Below are positions 36,394 through 46,201 of a DNA stretch of 64,000 nt, in pieces. The stretch comes from Alcanivorax sp. S6407 (GTDB lineage Bacteria; Pseudomonadota; Gammaproteobacteria; Pseudomonadales; Alcanivoracaceae), in contig NZ_JALKBH010000011.1 in NCBI RefSeq assembly GCF_023016115.1, positions 1-64,000 on the forward strand. Reading direction: 5' to 3'. The position numbers and the translations under genes are program-made. The notes under the pieces were generated by a model. The model was not told the origin of the DNA. It saw only the letters and a list, made by a program, of their open reading frames with translations, and did not search any database. The stretch's first letter is position 1; each line of letters begins with the position of its first letter.

Positions 36394-37236
36394 TCATATC
36401 AAACCATGCTCTGTGAGCACCTTTATAAACAACGAGGGCTCCGGACGAAGCCGGTAATTGTCGGTCAGGTGCTGATAGATCAATCTCCCTTCCCCGTCCA
36501 GAATCAGTACCGTTGGCATTACCGTATCAGTGTCCTACCCGAGGACTTCCAGCCCGGCAGGGGTACCGCCACTGTCGATAATTCCCAACTGCGTCGCCGC
36601 CTGATTGTTGTCATCGCGCAGGAAATCGAACTCGACGGAAAACTGTCTTGCCAGCGCCGCGGACTGGTCATGGGACTGCGGACTCACCAGCGCCACCCGC
36701 ACGCCTGCTTTTTGCAGCGCTTGATACTGCTCTGCGATTTCCCGAATCTGAGCCATGCACAGCGGGCACCAGTTGCCGCGATAGAACATCAGAATCACTG
36801 GGTTGCCTGCGAATGCTTTCGGGGTGACCTGCCTACCATCGAGATCAGTAAAGCTGACCGGAGGTAACGGTTCGCCAACTTCAGCAACAAGGGAACGTTG
36901 CGGGTATCGGCTGTACCAGCGCAGATACAAATGCACGCCCACCAGATTCAGCACCGCCAGTGTGCTCATTAACCAGCAGGCTTTCCCGGCAGCGAACAAT
37001 CCCAGTACCACCAGCGCGCCCAGCAAGGTTGGCCAGAATACCCACGGCAGGTTTGCACTGGTACGCGCTGTAGGGAACAGAAACAGGCGCGCCAGAAATA
37101 TCAGCAAGGGCGCAGCGGGCAGCAGCAGCGTGAAGCCATAAGGGTTACTGCCGACCGCCAACCAGACGGCAACCAGCACAGTGATCACCGCAAGGGTAAT
37201 CTGGGCGGAAATGAACAGAGACTTGAGACTTTTCAT
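36394..37236 (-). pseudogene. membrane-anchored redoxin, interrupted by in-frame TAG
   Basis: The reading frame starts at 37236 (MKSLKSLF) and encodes four to five hydrophobic segments (about 5-110), then a redoxin domain with the motif YRGNWCPLCMAQIRE. The frame stops at a TAG (36535-36537) after PAGLEVLG, but continues in the same frame for 46 residues (DTDTVMPTVLILDGEGRLIY, then QHLTDNYRLRPEPSLF...) to TGA at 36394. The extension is exactly what peroxiredoxin-like proteins of this group need for the last strands and helix. One base change, probably from a Tyr codon, explains it. The 233-residue product lacking the end might keep no activity. Sequencing error is possible. An upstream ATG at 37254 is an alternative start. 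Confidence 0.8.
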
Positions 37237-37293
37237 GGGAACCCCGGCAGACATTCGCTGATTGGATGCCTGCCGGGACGGGATGTTACAGGG

Positions 37294-39909
37294 TCATACT
37301 GCACTGGTGGCAAGCAGACCTTTCAACTCGGGAATACAAGAGCCACAGTTGGTGCCGGCCTTGCAGCATTGGCCAATGGCTTCCACCGTGTCGGCCCCCT
37401 CTTCCACATGGGCTTCGATGGTTTTCTGGCGGACCTGATGGCAACTGCAGATCACCGGCCCGAGATCGGGTCCGGCATCGGCGGGTTGCCCTGCCAGGAT
37501 GGACAAAGGTTGCACGTCCTGTTCATCAGCAAAGCAGCTTGCCAGCCATTCCACATCACACAGCGGCAAACTCTCACCAATGGCGAGCCAGGCAATCAGC
37601 TTGCCATTCTGATCCAGTGCTGCACGACGAAAATGACCGCTGGAGGGATCATTCAACGCCAGCCACTGCGCAGCCTCCGGCATCCATTCATGGAGTTGTT
37701 GTTCGGTTAGGTCCGCATCGCCGGCCAGCCGATAGCGTTGTACCTGGCCCGCCTGCAAAAATGCATCGACGGGAACTCGGGCCCAGTACTCCACGGCAGG
37801 CGGGGTAGCCGCCGTGAACAACCAGCCATGCCAGCGGGGTTGCCAGTCGCTGACATTGACCGGCGTATGCTTGAACGCTGGCTGGCCGGAATGCGGATCC
37901 AGACGTGCCGGCACCAGGGCATCGACCCTGGCCCGACGTGAAAACTGATCAGTCCAGTGCATGGGCATGAAAGCGGTACCGGGGCGTTGCCCGGCATCAC
38001 TTTTCACCCGCACCAGGGCATCACCGACCTTGCTGGTCAGGCGCACAAAGCCGCCGTCACTAAGTCGATAACGCTCGATATCCTTGGGATGCAGTGCCGT
38101 AAAGGGTTCACTCAAGTGGGCAAACAGGCGACCGGCTCGACCGGTACGGGTCATGGTGTGCCACTGGTCGCGAATACGGCCACTGTTGAGAATGATCGGG
38201 AAGGCTTCACCGATCTTGTGGACCACCGGATTCTCGCAGTTGATAAAACGTGCGCGATGATCCGGGGTGGAAAACTGGCCATCGCCGAAGCAACGGGCAT
38301 CCCCTTGCAGGGGCCACTGCTGTGGTTCCCAGCTTTCATATTGGTCGGCGCTCAGTTCCGCTGCGGCAGTCAGGTCGAGCCGCTTGCCAAACCGTCCAGC
38401 CAACGCGGTGAGCGCCGAATACTCGGCAAAAATTTCATGTTCATGCTGGTAGCCGAACGCATCGGCATAGCCCATACGACGGGCCACCTCGGTAATGATC
38501 CACCAATCTGCTTTCGCTTCACCCGGTGCAGGCACAAAGGGCCGCTGGCGGGACACACACCGCTCGGAGTTGGTCACCATGCCGGACTTTTCACCCCAGC
38601 CAAGAGCCGGCAAGCGGATATCCGCACAGGCCAGGGTATCGCCACTGGCAACACAGTCGGACACCACCACGGTATCGCAGGCCATCAAGGCATGGCGCAC
38701 ACGGTCCGCTTCCGGCAGGGAATCCACCGGGTTGGTGGCCATGATCCACACAGCTTTTACCTTCCCGCTTTCCACCGCATTGAACAGATCCACGGCCGTG
38801 AGGCCATTCTGTTTGGCAAGGTTTTCGGTCTGCCAGAAATCCGCTACCGCAGCGTGGTGCTCTGGGTTATCGATATCCAGATGCACCGCCAGCTGGTTGG
38901 CAAGGCCACCTACTTCCCTGCCCCCCATGGCGTTGGGCTGGCCGGTGATGGAGAACGGACTCGCACCCGGCTTGCCTACCCGGCCGGTGGCCAGGTGAGC
39001 ATTGATGATGGCATTACCCTGATCAGAACCATTGCGCGCCTGATTAACCCCCTGGGAAAAGACCGTCACGGTTTTGTCGCAGGTGGCAAACCAGTGATAG
39101 AAGGTAGTCAGATCAACCTTGGAAACGCCGAGCTGTGTGGCCAGCGCATCCCAATCATTGCCCTGTTGCCTGGCTGTTGCCAGGGCGGCATCAAAGCCGT
39201 TGGTATGCGAAGCAATGTAGTCGTTGTTCAGCGCGTTGTGATCATCCAGCCAGGTCAGCAGGCCATTGAACAACGGCACATCCTGTCCCGGGCGTATTGC
39301 GATGTGCAGGTCAGCCAGATCACAGGTAGCGGTGCGACGGGGGTCAATCACCACCACTTTCATTTCCGGGCGCATCTGCTTGGCGGCTGCGATGCGCTGG
39401 TAAACGATGGGATGTGCCCAGGCGGTATTGGAGCCGGAGAGGATTACCAGATCGGCAATTTCCAGATCTTCATAACTACCGGGCACCACATCTTCGCCAA
39501 AAGCACGCTTGTGCGCCACCACCGCGCTGCTCATGCACAGGCGAGAATTGGTATCGATGTTGGCACTACCGATGTAGCCCTTCATCAGTTTGTTGGCGAC
39601 GTAATAATCTTCCGTCAGCAGCTGACCGGATACATAAAATGCAACAGCGTCCGGGCCATGCTCATCCACAATGCTACGAAAGCGACTGGCCACTTCATTC
39701 AGGGCGTGGTCCCAGCTGGCACGCAGGCCATCGATTTCCGGGTACAGCAGGCGGTCTTGATCGCCCAGGGTTTCCAGCACGGAGGAGCCCTTCACACAAA
39801 GGCGGCCACCATTGGCAGGATGAATCTCGTCACCCTGCAGGGTGTTGCCATCGGTGCGAATACCGCAACCAACACCACAGTAAGGACAGGTGGTACAGAT
39901 ACTACTCAT
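37294..39909 (-). CDS. nasA: assimilatory nitrate reductase catalytic subunit
   Basis: An 871-residue molybdopterin oxidoreductase that reduces nitrate to nitrite in the cytoplasm. The [4Fe-4S] ligands are in CTTCPYCGVGCG and GGRLCVKGS. Mo-bis-MGD domains fill the middle (FSQGVNQARNGSDQGNAIIN cut, MATNPVDSLPEADRV, GWGEKSGMVTNSERCVSRQ). The C-terminal 60 residues add a BFD-like [2Fe-2S] domain (CSCHQV...CCKAGTNCGSC). There is no Tat signal, as expected for an assimilatory enzyme. It is the last gene of nirB-nirD-oxidoreductase-nasA, overlapping its neighbour by 4 bp. Confidence 0.96.
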   Translation of the reverse strand: MSSICTTCPYCGVGCGIRTDGNTLQGDEIHPANGGRLCVKGSSVLETLGDQDRLLYPEIDGLRASWDHALNEVASRFRSIVDEHGPDAVAFYVSGQLLTEDYYVANKLMKGYIGSANIDTNSRLCMSSAVVAHKRAFGEDVVPGSYEDLEIADLVILSGSNTAWAHPIVYQRIAAAKQMRPEMKVVVIDPRRTATCDLADLHIAIRPGQDVPLFNGLLTWLDDHNALNNDYIASHTNGFDAALATARQQGNDWDALATQLGVSKVDLTTFYHWFATCDKTVTVFSQGVNQARNGSDQGNAIINAHLATGRVGKPGASPFSITGQPNAMGGREVGGLANQLAVHLDIDNPEHHAAVADFWQTENLAKQNGLTAVDLFNAVESGKVKAVWIMATNPVDSLPEADRVRHALMACDTVVVSDCVASGDTLACADIRLPALGWGEKSGMVTNSERCVSRQRPFVPAPGEAKADWWIITEVARRMGYADAFGYQHEHEIFAEYSALTALAGRFGKRLDLTAAAELSADQYESWEPQQWPLQGDARCFGDGQFSTPDHRARFINCENPVVHKIGEAFPIILNSGRIRDQWHTMTRTGRAGRLFAHLSEPFTALHPKDIERYRLSDGGFVRLTSKVGDALVRVKSDAGQRPGTAFMPMHWTDQFSRRARVDALVPARLDPHSGQPAFKHTPVNVSDWQPRWHGWLFTAATPPAVEYWARVPVDAFLQAGQVQRYRLAGDADLTEQQLHEWMPEAAQWLALNDPSSGHFRRAALDQNGKLIAWLAIGESLPLCDVEWLASCFADEQDVQPLSILAGQPADAGPDLGPVICSCHQVRQKTIEAHVEEGADTVEAIGQCCKAGTNCGSCIPELKGLLATSAV

Positions 39910-41153
39910 GCGGCAATTTCCTCCTCGCCGTCACCGCGCTTCGCCGCTGCCTTGCAGAACGCCTCACCCAGCAGCAGAACCTGGCGCAGGGATGATATAT
40001 CGCTGCGCTCCCGCCACAGGTTTTCGTAATAACTGGCGTCTGCCACGTCGCCGTACAACACCATGCCGATAATCCGGTTATCGACGATCTGCAGGCGACG
40101 ATAACTACCCGGCAAGGACAGTTGCAGGGTTTCACCCTCGCCCTGGAAATCTCCCAGGGATACCAGATCAATGCCGGAGATTTTCAGTCGTGTGGCACTG
40201 TCGGCAAACAGATAACGGCGGTGGCCCAGTTCAGCCAGATGACTGGCACAGACTGCAGCCTGTTCATACAAGGGTGCGACCAGACCAAAGGTGCGGTTGC
40301 GGTGCTCCACGCATTCGCCAATGGCGTAAATGGCAGGGTCAAACGTTTGCAAGGTGTCATCCACACGTACACCTTGGTTAACGCTCAAGCCTGCCTGAAA
40401 GGCCAGTTCAGTCCGCGGCACGATACCCACGGCCTGAATCACATAATCAGCGGGCAGGCGCTGGCCATCTGCCAGATGCACGGCAGCCACCCTGCTCTGC
40501 CCGTTACCGTCTTCATCACAGCCTTCAATGGATTGGGTGCGGGCCTGCATGACAAATTTCACCCCCCGGGCTTCCAGGTCGTGCTGCAAACGCTTGCCCG
40601 CAGCTTCATCCAGCTGCTGATTGAGCAGGTGGCCGCGGCTGTGCACCAGGGTCACATCGTGCCCCTGTTTCACCAGCGCATCAGCGGCCTCCAGCCCTAA
40701 AAAGCCGCCGCCCACGACCACCACACGGGCGGCCGGGAGCGACAACAACTTGCGGACGTCATAGAGATCGCGAAAGCTCATGACACCCTGTAATTCAACA
40801 CCCTCAACGGGTAGCTTGCGGGGCGCAGCCCCGGTAGCCAGCACCAGGCGGTCGTAGTCCAGCTTGTGGCCGGCGGCAGTGACCACCTGACGACGGTGGC
40901 GGCGGATAGCCACCACCGGTGAACCGGTTATGAGTCGAATATTCCGGTCCCGGTACCACTGGTGCGGGTGGGTGGTGATAGTGACTTCGTCGGTACCACC
41001 ACCCAACAAGGGGGACAGCATGACCCGGTTGTAACCGGCAAAGGGCTCCTCGCCTACCACCGTGATCTGATACAGATCCGGTGCCAGCCGAGTGACCTCT
41101 TCCAGCAGGCGGATCGCCGCCATGCCGTTGCCGATGACTACCAGTTTCTTCAT
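39906..41153 (-). CDS. FAD-dependent electron-transfer subunit of assimilatory nitrate reductase
   Basis: A 415-residue NAD(P)/FAD-dependent oxidoreductase resembling the N-terminal half of NirB. It shows VIGNGMAAIRLLEE (FAD), LVLATGAAPR, VVVVGGGFLGLEAADAL (NADH) and PAIYAIGECVEHRN. It lacks Fe-S and sirohaem domains. Between nirD and nasA it is expected to pass electrons from NADH to the BFD-type cluster of NasA (called NasB or NasC in different systems). The 4-bp overlap with nasA implies co-expression. Confidence 0.9.
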   Translation of the reverse strand: MKKLVVIGNGMAAIRLLEEVTRLAPDLYQITVVGEEPFAGYNRVMLSPLLGGGTDEVTITTHPHQWYRDRNIRLITGSPVVAIRRHRRQVVTAAGHKLDYDRLVLATGAAPRKLPVEGVELQGVMSFRDLYDVRKLLSLPAARVVVVGGGFLGLEAADALVKQGHDVTLVHSRGHLLNQQLDEAAGKRLQHDLEARGVKFVMQARTQSIEGCDEDGNGQSRVAAVHLADGQRLPADYVIQAVGIVPRTELAFQAGLSVNQGVRVDDTLQTFDPAIYAIGECVEHRNRTFGLVAPLYEQAAVCASHLAELGHRRYLFADSATRLKISGIDLVSLGDFQGEGETLQLSLPGSYRRLQIVDNRIIGMVLYGDVADASYYENLWRERSDISSLRQVLLLGEAFCKAAAKRGDGEEEIAA

Positions 41154-41173
41154 TACTGCCTGGCCCTCAATGG

Positions 41174-41524
41174 TCAGTTAGCTGCCGTAGTGGCAACTTC
41201 GATGACGTCGCCTTCCACCCGAACCGGATAGACATTCAAGGTGACGGTTTCATCTTCGAGACACTGACCGGTCTCCAGATCAAAATGCTGCTTGTAGATC
41301 GGCGAAGCGACGACTTTCTTGTCGCCCAACGATCCCAGCAGCCCCCGGCTCAGCACATTCGCCTGGCTGAAAGGGTCAAGATTATCCAGCGCGAAGAACT
41401 GACCATCACGGGTACAGAACAATGCCGCCTGGCCACCGGGCAGGCGTACACCTACCCCGGTTCCCGGCAACACATCACTGACATGACAAACGGCTTTCCA
41501 TTCCACCGCTACAGAGCTGTTCAT
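41174..41524 (-). CDS. nirD: nitrite reductase (NADH) small subunit
   Basis: A 116-residue Rieske-like NirD. The Cys-His cluster ligands of true Rieske proteins are missing, as is usual for NirD (FCTRDGQFFALDNLDPFSQA). The chain ends VYPVRVEGDVIEVATTAAN, again typical. It forms the assimilatory nitrite reductase with NirB. It starts 2 bp after the nirB stop codon. Confidence 0.95.
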   Translation of the reverse strand: MNSSVAVEWKAVCHVSDVLPGTGVGVRLPGGQAALFCTRDGQFFALDNLDPFSQANVLSRGLLGSLGDKKVVASPIYKQHFDLETGQCLEDETVTLNVYPVRVEGDVIEVATTAAN

Positions 41525-41526
41525 GA

Positions 41527-44055
41527 TCAGGCCTCCTCGACCAGTTCAATGCGCTCGTGCTCGTAGGCCGGACGACGCTGGCCACGTTCACGCACATACT
41601 TGAGGTTGTCATCGGTCGCATCATCGTTGACGAAGTGCTTGAAGCGTTTCACCGCTTCTTCATCTTCGATGGTGGTCTTCCATTCGCACTGGTATGTGCC
41701 GATGACATGTTGCATCTGCGCTTCCAGTTCTTCACCGATACCCAGGGAATCATTGATAATCACGTCTTTCAGGTAATCCAGACCGCCTTCCAGGTTTTCC
41801 ATCCACACGCTGGTGCGCTGCAGACGGTCGGCGGTCTTGATGTAGAACATCAGGAAACGGTCGGTGTACTTGATCAGTTCTTCGTCGCTGAGATCGGAAG
41901 CAAACAAGTCTGCGTGACGGGGACGCATGCCGCCGTTGCCGCAGACATACAGGTTCCAGCCTTTCTCGGTGGCGATCACACCCACATCCTTGCTCTGTGC
42001 CTCGGCACATTCACGGGTACAGCCACTGACAGCAAACTTGAGTTTGTGCGGGCTGCGCAGGCCCTTGTAGCGTTCTTCAATCTGGATGGCAGTGCCGACT
42101 GAATCCTGAACGCCGTAACGACACCAGGTAGAACCCACACAGGATTTTACCGTCCGCACGGACTTGCCGTAGGCGTGACCGGTTTCAAAACCGGCATCCA
42201 CCAGAATCTTCCAGATCTCGGGAAGCTGATCCACGCGGGCACCGAACAGATCGACCCGCTGACCACCGGTGATCTTGGTATAGAGATCGTATTTCTTGGC
42301 CACTTCACCCAGCACGATCAGCTTGTCCGGGGTGATCTCGCCACCGGCCACACGGGGCACGATGGAATAGGTACCATCACGCTGCATGTTGCCGAGGAAG
42401 TAATCGTTGGTGTCCTGCAGGCCCGCGTGAGGCTTCTCCAGCACATAGTCGTTCCAGCAGGACGCGAGCACGGAGCCCACGGTGGGCTTGCAGATATCAC
42501 AGCCATCACCGCGACCGTGTTTTTCCAGCAGCTCGTCAAAGGTCTTGATCTCACCGACGCGTACCAGGTGGTAGATCTCTTCGCGAGAGAACGCGAAGTG
42601 TTCGCACAGGTGGTTGTTCACTTCCACACCGCGCTTTTCCAGTTCGCTGTCCAGCACCTGTTTCACCAGCGCCGCACAACCACCACAGGTGGCAGAGGCC
42701 TTGGTACAGGTCTTAAGATCACCCACGGTCATGGCGCCATCATCGATGGCAGCACACAGGTCCCCCTTGGACACGTTGTTACAAGAACAGATCTGGGCGG
42801 TATCAGGCAACGCATCCGCGCCCAGCAGCGGCGCGCCATCGGACACCGGCGCCACCAGGGCAGCCGGATCACCGGGCAGGTCCATTTCGTTGAGGCACAG
42901 TTGCAGCAGGTTGCCGTAATCGGCGGCATCCCCTACCAGCACGGCACCCAGCAGTTTCTTGCCACACTCACTGATCACTGCCTTCTTGTAGATACCAGCA
43001 GTCTGGTCCATGAACACGGTACTACGGCAACCCGGAGTGTTACCGTGTGCATCACCAATGGAGGCCACATCCACGCCCATCAGTTTGAGCTTGGTGCTCA
43101 TGTCGGCACCCTGGAACGCATTGTCTGCCTTGCCCATCAGATGCTCGGCAGCAACCTCCGCCATTTGATAGCCCGGCGCCACCAGACCGAAGATACGGCC
43201 ATTCCACAGTGCTACTTCACCGATAGCGTAGACATCTTCATCAGACGTCACGCAGTGGTCGTTGACCACGATGCCGCCACGCTCGCCCAGTTCCAGCTCG
43301 CAGGCACGCCCCAGGGCATCCTGCGGACGGATACCGGCGGAGAAGACGATAAGATCCGTTTCCAGGTGCTTGTCTTCGCCAAACACCATGCGGTGTTTGC
43401 AGCTTTCGCCATCGACAATTTCCTGGGTACCGGTGCTGGTATGCACAGTCACGCCCAGTTCCTGAATCTTGTCCTTCAGCAGGGCGCCACCGAAATCATC
43501 GACCTGCACGGCCATCAGGCGCGGGGCAAATTCCACCACATGGGTTTCCAGACCCAGATCATGCAGCGCCTTGGCCGCTTCCAGACCGAGCAGACCACCG
43601 CCCACTACGGTTCCGACCTTGCCACCCTTGCTGGCGGCAATCATGGCATCCAGATCGTCGATGGTGCGGTACACGAAGCAGTTATCACGATCATTACCGG
43701 GAATCGGCGGCACAAACGGATAGGAACCGGTAGCCAGCACCAGTTTGTCGTAGGCCAGGGTTTCGCCGGTATTGGTAGTGACCGTTTTCGCTGCGCGGTC
43801 AATGCTGTCGGCACGGGTCTTCAGCTTGAGGGCAATGTCGTGCTCTGCGAAGAAACCCTGCGGCACCAGCGACAGGTCATCGGCAGTCTTGCCGGAAAAA
43901 TAACTGGTCAATCCGACACGGTCGTAAGCCGGCAACGGCTCTTCACACAGTACGGTAATGTCGAATTGCTCACGGCCACCCTGGGCAACCAGCGCTTCCA
44001 GATAACGCTGACCTACCATCCCGTGTCCGATCAAAAGAAGTTGTTGCTTGGCCAT
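41527..44055 (-). CDS. nirB: nitrite reductase (NADH) large subunit
   Basis: An 842-residue sirohaem enzyme reducing nitrite to ammonium with NADH. Domains in order: FAD/NADH oxidoreductase (about 1-400, LIGHGMVGQRYLE, VVGGGLLGLEAAKAL), a BFD [2Fe-2S] domain (CSCNNV...CTKASATCGGC), a second Cys motif region (CDICKPTVGS), and the sirohaem/[4Fe-4S] part with CVGSTWC and GCTRECAEAQ. The start MAKQQLLLIGHG at 44055 is standard; the frame extends to 44112 but crosses the sigma-54 promoter and is rejected. First gene of the minus-strand nas operon. Confidence 0.96.
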   Translation of the reverse strand: MAKQQLLLIGHGMVGQRYLEALVAQGGREQFDITVLCEEPLPAYDRVGLTSYFSGKTADDLSLVPQGFFAEHDIALKLKTRADSIDRAAKTVTTNTGETLAYDKLVLATGSYPFVPPIPGNDRDNCFVYRTIDDLDAMIAASKGGKVGTVVGGGLLGLEAAKALHDLGLETHVVEFAPRLMAVQVDDFGGALLKDKIQELGVTVHTSTGTQEIVDGESCKHRMVFGEDKHLETDLIVFSAGIRPQDALGRACELELGERGGIVVNDHCVTSDEDVYAIGEVALWNGRIFGLVAPGYQMAEVAAEHLMGKADNAFQGADMSTKLKLMGVDVASIGDAHGNTPGCRSTVFMDQTAGIYKKAVISECGKKLLGAVLVGDAADYGNLLQLCLNEMDLPGDPAALVAPVSDGAPLLGADALPDTAQICSCNNVSKGDLCAAIDDGAMTVGDLKTCTKASATCGGCAALVKQVLDSELEKRGVEVNNHLCEHFAFSREEIYHLVRVGEIKTFDELLEKHGRGDGCDICKPTVGSVLASCWNDYVLEKPHAGLQDTNDYFLGNMQRDGTYSIVPRVAGGEITPDKLIVLGEVAKKYDLYTKITGGQRVDLFGARVDQLPEIWKILVDAGFETGHAYGKSVRTVKSCVGSTWCRYGVQDSVGTAIQIEERYKGLRSPHKLKFAVSGCTRECAEAQSKDVGVIATEKGWNLYVCGNGGMRPRHADLFASDLSDEELIKYTDRFLMFYIKTADRLQRTSVWMENLEGGLDYLKDVIINDSLGIGEELEAQMQHVIGTYQCEWKTTIEDEEAVKRFKHFVNDDATDDNLKYVRERGQRRPAYEHERIELVEEA

Positions 44056-44095
44056 AAGGCTCACCCTCGCGGTGCGTAACTGACAGAGCCAGTAC

Positions 44096-44112
44096 AGCAA
44101 GGCCTGTGCCAA
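44096..44112 (-). promoter_or_regulatory. sigma-54 promoter of nirB operon
   Basis: The minus strand reads TTGGCACAGGCCTTGCT, matching the -24/-12 consensus TTGGCACG-N4-TTGCT at all but one position. Transcription would start near 44084, about 30 bp before the nirB ATG. Confidence 0.85.
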
Positions 44113-44195
44113 CTTGTTAACCTCCTGTTTTTTATTGCTTTTCTTTTATTTTCTGGATAAAAACATGATTTCAATGCATTTATTTAATGCGTTTA

Positions 44196-44224
44196 TGCAC
44201 GGCCAGGATGCACTTTTTCGTGCA
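44196..44224. promoter_or_regulatory. candidate NtrC sites upstream of nirB
   Basis: TGCAC (44196-44200), TGCAC (44209-44213) and GTGCA (44220-44224) cluster about 100 bp upstream of the nirB -24 element. The 44209-44224 pair has a 6-bp spacer, one shorter than the usual NtrC TGCAC-N7-GTGCA, so it is a weaker match than the site near narK. Confidence 0.5.
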
Positions 44225-44497
44225 CCCTTATGAATCATTCCTGCGCGCCAGACCGGTACGCCCCTCGATAATCGCCCTGCAAACCTTGCCCAAACCGCAA
44301 GCGCACCAACGAACGCCACACCGTTCTCCTCCTTCCTTATACAAAGAAACGATCTTTACCTCCCACAATTTACTGATGATTGCAGCTCACAAGACACATT
44401 ATCTCTGCCACGGGTAGCCTGGCTCGCCATCTGAAGAGCACAATCTTTGAACCCGTAACTGGCACAGATATAAAGCACAGGCCGGAAAACCCCATTA

Positions 44498-44514
44498 CGC
44501 ACGAGAGTCGTGCA
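44498..44514. promoter_or_regulatory. candidate NtrC site upstream of the nitrate transporter
   Basis: CGCAC-GAGAGTC-GTGCA has the 17-bp geometry of the NtrC consensus TGCAC-N7-GTGCA with one mismatch. It lies about 105 bp upstream of the -24 element, a usual enhancer distance. The same sequence followed by TTTTTTT also resembles a terminator, but it precedes the promoter. Confidence 0.65.
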
Positions 44515-44619
44515 TTTTTTTCGCCCCACAATGCAGCCAAAAGCCTCATCATCCTGCACAAAACCCTTGAAAACGACACCGGAAATTAATTTTTCCATTA
44601 AATATCAATCAGTTACCTA

Positions 44620-44636
44620 TTGGCACGGCTATTGCT
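44620..44636 (+). promoter_or_regulatory. sigma-54 promoter of nitrate transporter gene
   Basis: TTGGCACGGCTATTGCT fits the sigma-54 -24/-12 consensus (TTGGCACG-N4-TTGCT) exactly. Transcription should start near 44648, 30 bp before the ATG at 44678. Confidence 0.9.
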
Positions 44637-44677
44637 TTGTCCACAGCATCGATCAACCGCCCGTGGATGGAGCCATC

Positions 44678-46147
44678 ATGAGCGCCGACAAACTGAATCT
44701 TCTTAACTTTTCCGCACCGCGAATCCGCTTGCTGCATCTGAGCTGGGTCGCTTTCTTTATCACCTTTGTCGTGTGGTTTTCCCATGCGCCGTTGATGGGT
44801 CACCTGCGTGAGGCATTCGACCTCTCCACCGAACAGGTCAAGGCCCTGCTTATTCTTAATGTGGCACTGACCATCCCCTCCCGGGTGATTATTGGTTCTC
44901 TGGTAGACCGCTTTGGTCCGCGCAAGGTGTTTGGCTGTTTGCTGATCATCTCCGCCATTCCCTGTTGGGCATTCGCCATGTCCACCACCTTCGAGCAACT
45001 GGCGATTACCCGCCTTATGCTCGGTTTTGTCGGTGCCGGCTTTGTGGTGGGCATCCGTCTGATCGGCGAATGGTTCCCGGCCAATGAAGTCGGTCTGGCA
45101 GAAGGTGTGTATGGCGGCTGGGGCAACTTCGGTTCTGCCGCAGCGGCCATTACCCTGCCCACCGTGGCCATGCTGTTCGGCGGCGATGACGGCTGGCGCT
45201 GGGCCATTGCCAGCACCGGCCTGATTGCTCTGCTATACGGTTTCTTCTTCCTCTGGAAAGCCCGCAACACCCCCAAGGGATCGTCCTACTTCAAGCCCAA
45301 GCGCAGCGCGGCACTCGAGGTAAGCACCAAGCGAGACCTGTATTTCTATCTGGCCATGAGCGTACCGCTGTATGCCGCCCTGCTGGTAATCGTATGGCGT
45401 CTTGGACCTGCCAACCTGGCACTATATGACCTCTCTACCCAGTACATCCTGACCGCACTGGTACTGGCGCTGGGCATTGTGCAGATCGGCCAGGCCTGGC
45501 GGGTGAATCGTGAACACCTGGCGGAAGGCGTGAACGAACATGACCGTTACAGCTTCAAGCAGGTGGCGATTCTGGATCTGTCCTACCTGGTGACCTTTGG
45601 CTCCGAACTGGCTGTGGTTTCCATGCTGCCGCTGTTCTTCGCCGACACTTTTAATCTGGAACCCGTAATGGCCGGTCTGCTGGCTTCCGGTTATGCCTTC
45701 ATGAATCTGGCAGCACGCCCCGGTGGCGGCTGGCTCTCCGACAAGTTTGGCCGCAAGAAGTCCCTGATCATTCTGCTGGCCGGCCTGATGGTGGGTTACG
45801 GTCTGATGAGCCAGATCGGCAGCACCTGGCCTCTGGCTCTGGCGGTGGTGGCCACCATGTGCTGTTCCTTCTTCGTGCAAGCAGGTGAAGGCGCCGTGTT
45901 CGCCACCGTTCCGCTAATCAAGCGTCGTCTTACCGGGCAGATTGCCGGCATGGTAGGCGCCTACGGCAACACCGGTGCGGTGATTTTCCTGACTGTGCTC
46001 ACCTTTGTGGATCCCAGCACCTTCTTCCTGGTGATCGCCGCCAGCGCCGCCGTTGCCCTGGCTGCGGTACAGTTCCTCGATGAGCCGAAAGGTCACATTG
46101 CAGAAATTGATGAAAAGGGTGAAGTTCAGCTTATCAAAGTGGGCTGA
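44678..46147 (+). CDS. nitrate/nitrite MFS transporter
   Basis: A 489-residue twelve-helix MFS protein of the NarK/NasA nitrate-nitrite porter family. The nitrate signature [16 protein letters not shown] (about 147-162) and a matching C-half segment ([18 protein letters not shown]) are present, with MFS motif [10 protein letters not shown] after the second helix. It imports nitrate for the assimilatory enzymes across the divergent promoter. The start at 44678 follows GGAG; the upstream extension of the frame passes through the sigma-54 promoter and is rejected. Next gene begins 54 bp downstream. Confidence 0.93.
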   Translation: MSADKLNLLNFSAPRIRLLHLSWVAFFITFVVWFSHAPLMGHLREAFDLSTEQVKALLILNVALTIPSRVIIGSLVDRFGPRKVFGCLLIISAIPCWAFAMSTTFEQLAITRLMLGFVGAGFVVGIRLIGEWFPANEVGLAEGVYGGWGNFGSAAAAITLPTVAMLFGGDDGWRWAIASTGLIALLYGFFFLWKARNTPKGSSYFKPKRSAALEVSTKRDLYFYLAMSVPLYAALLVIVWRLGPANLALYDLSTQYILTALVLALGIVQIGQAWRVNREHLAEGVNEHDRYSFKQVAILDLSYLVTFGSELAVVSMLPLFFADTFNLEPVMAGLLASGYAFMNLAARPGGGWLSDKFGRKKSLIILLAGLMVGYGLMSQIGSTWPLALAVVATMCCSFFVQAGEGAVFATVPLIKRRLTGQIAGMVGAYGNTGAVIFLTVLTFVDPSTFFLVIAASAAVALAAVQFLDEPKGHIAEIDEKGEVQLIKVG

Positions 46148-46201
46148 GCCAACATGGGCCGGCCCTACAAGGCCGGCCCGCTCAGGATGAAAGGATTGCT
46201 C

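Larger units (their letters stand above)
44056..44677. other. divergent nas control region
   Basis: About 620 bp with no gene between nirB and the nitrate transporter. Two sigma-54 promoters lie near its edges, pointing outward, with NtrC-like sites between them. The middle (44230-44490) has no recognised structure. Confidence 0.8.

Noticed and set aside
37957-40029. 690-codon open frame antisense to nasA
   Set aside because: The sense strand encodes an intact nitrate reductase. The antisense product has no recognisable domain.
42175-44079. 634-codon open frame antisense to nirB
   Set aside because: Same reasoning; nirB motifs are complete on the other strand.
44498-44522. Leader terminator for NasT-type antitermination of the nitrate porter
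   Set aside because: The stem followed by T-run lies upstream of the sigma-54 promoter, so it cannot be in the leader transcript. An NtrC-like site explains the same palindrome better.
44510-44677. N-terminal extension of the nitrate transporter
   Set aside because: It covers the sigma-54 promoter and the predicted transcription start, so it is not transcribed.
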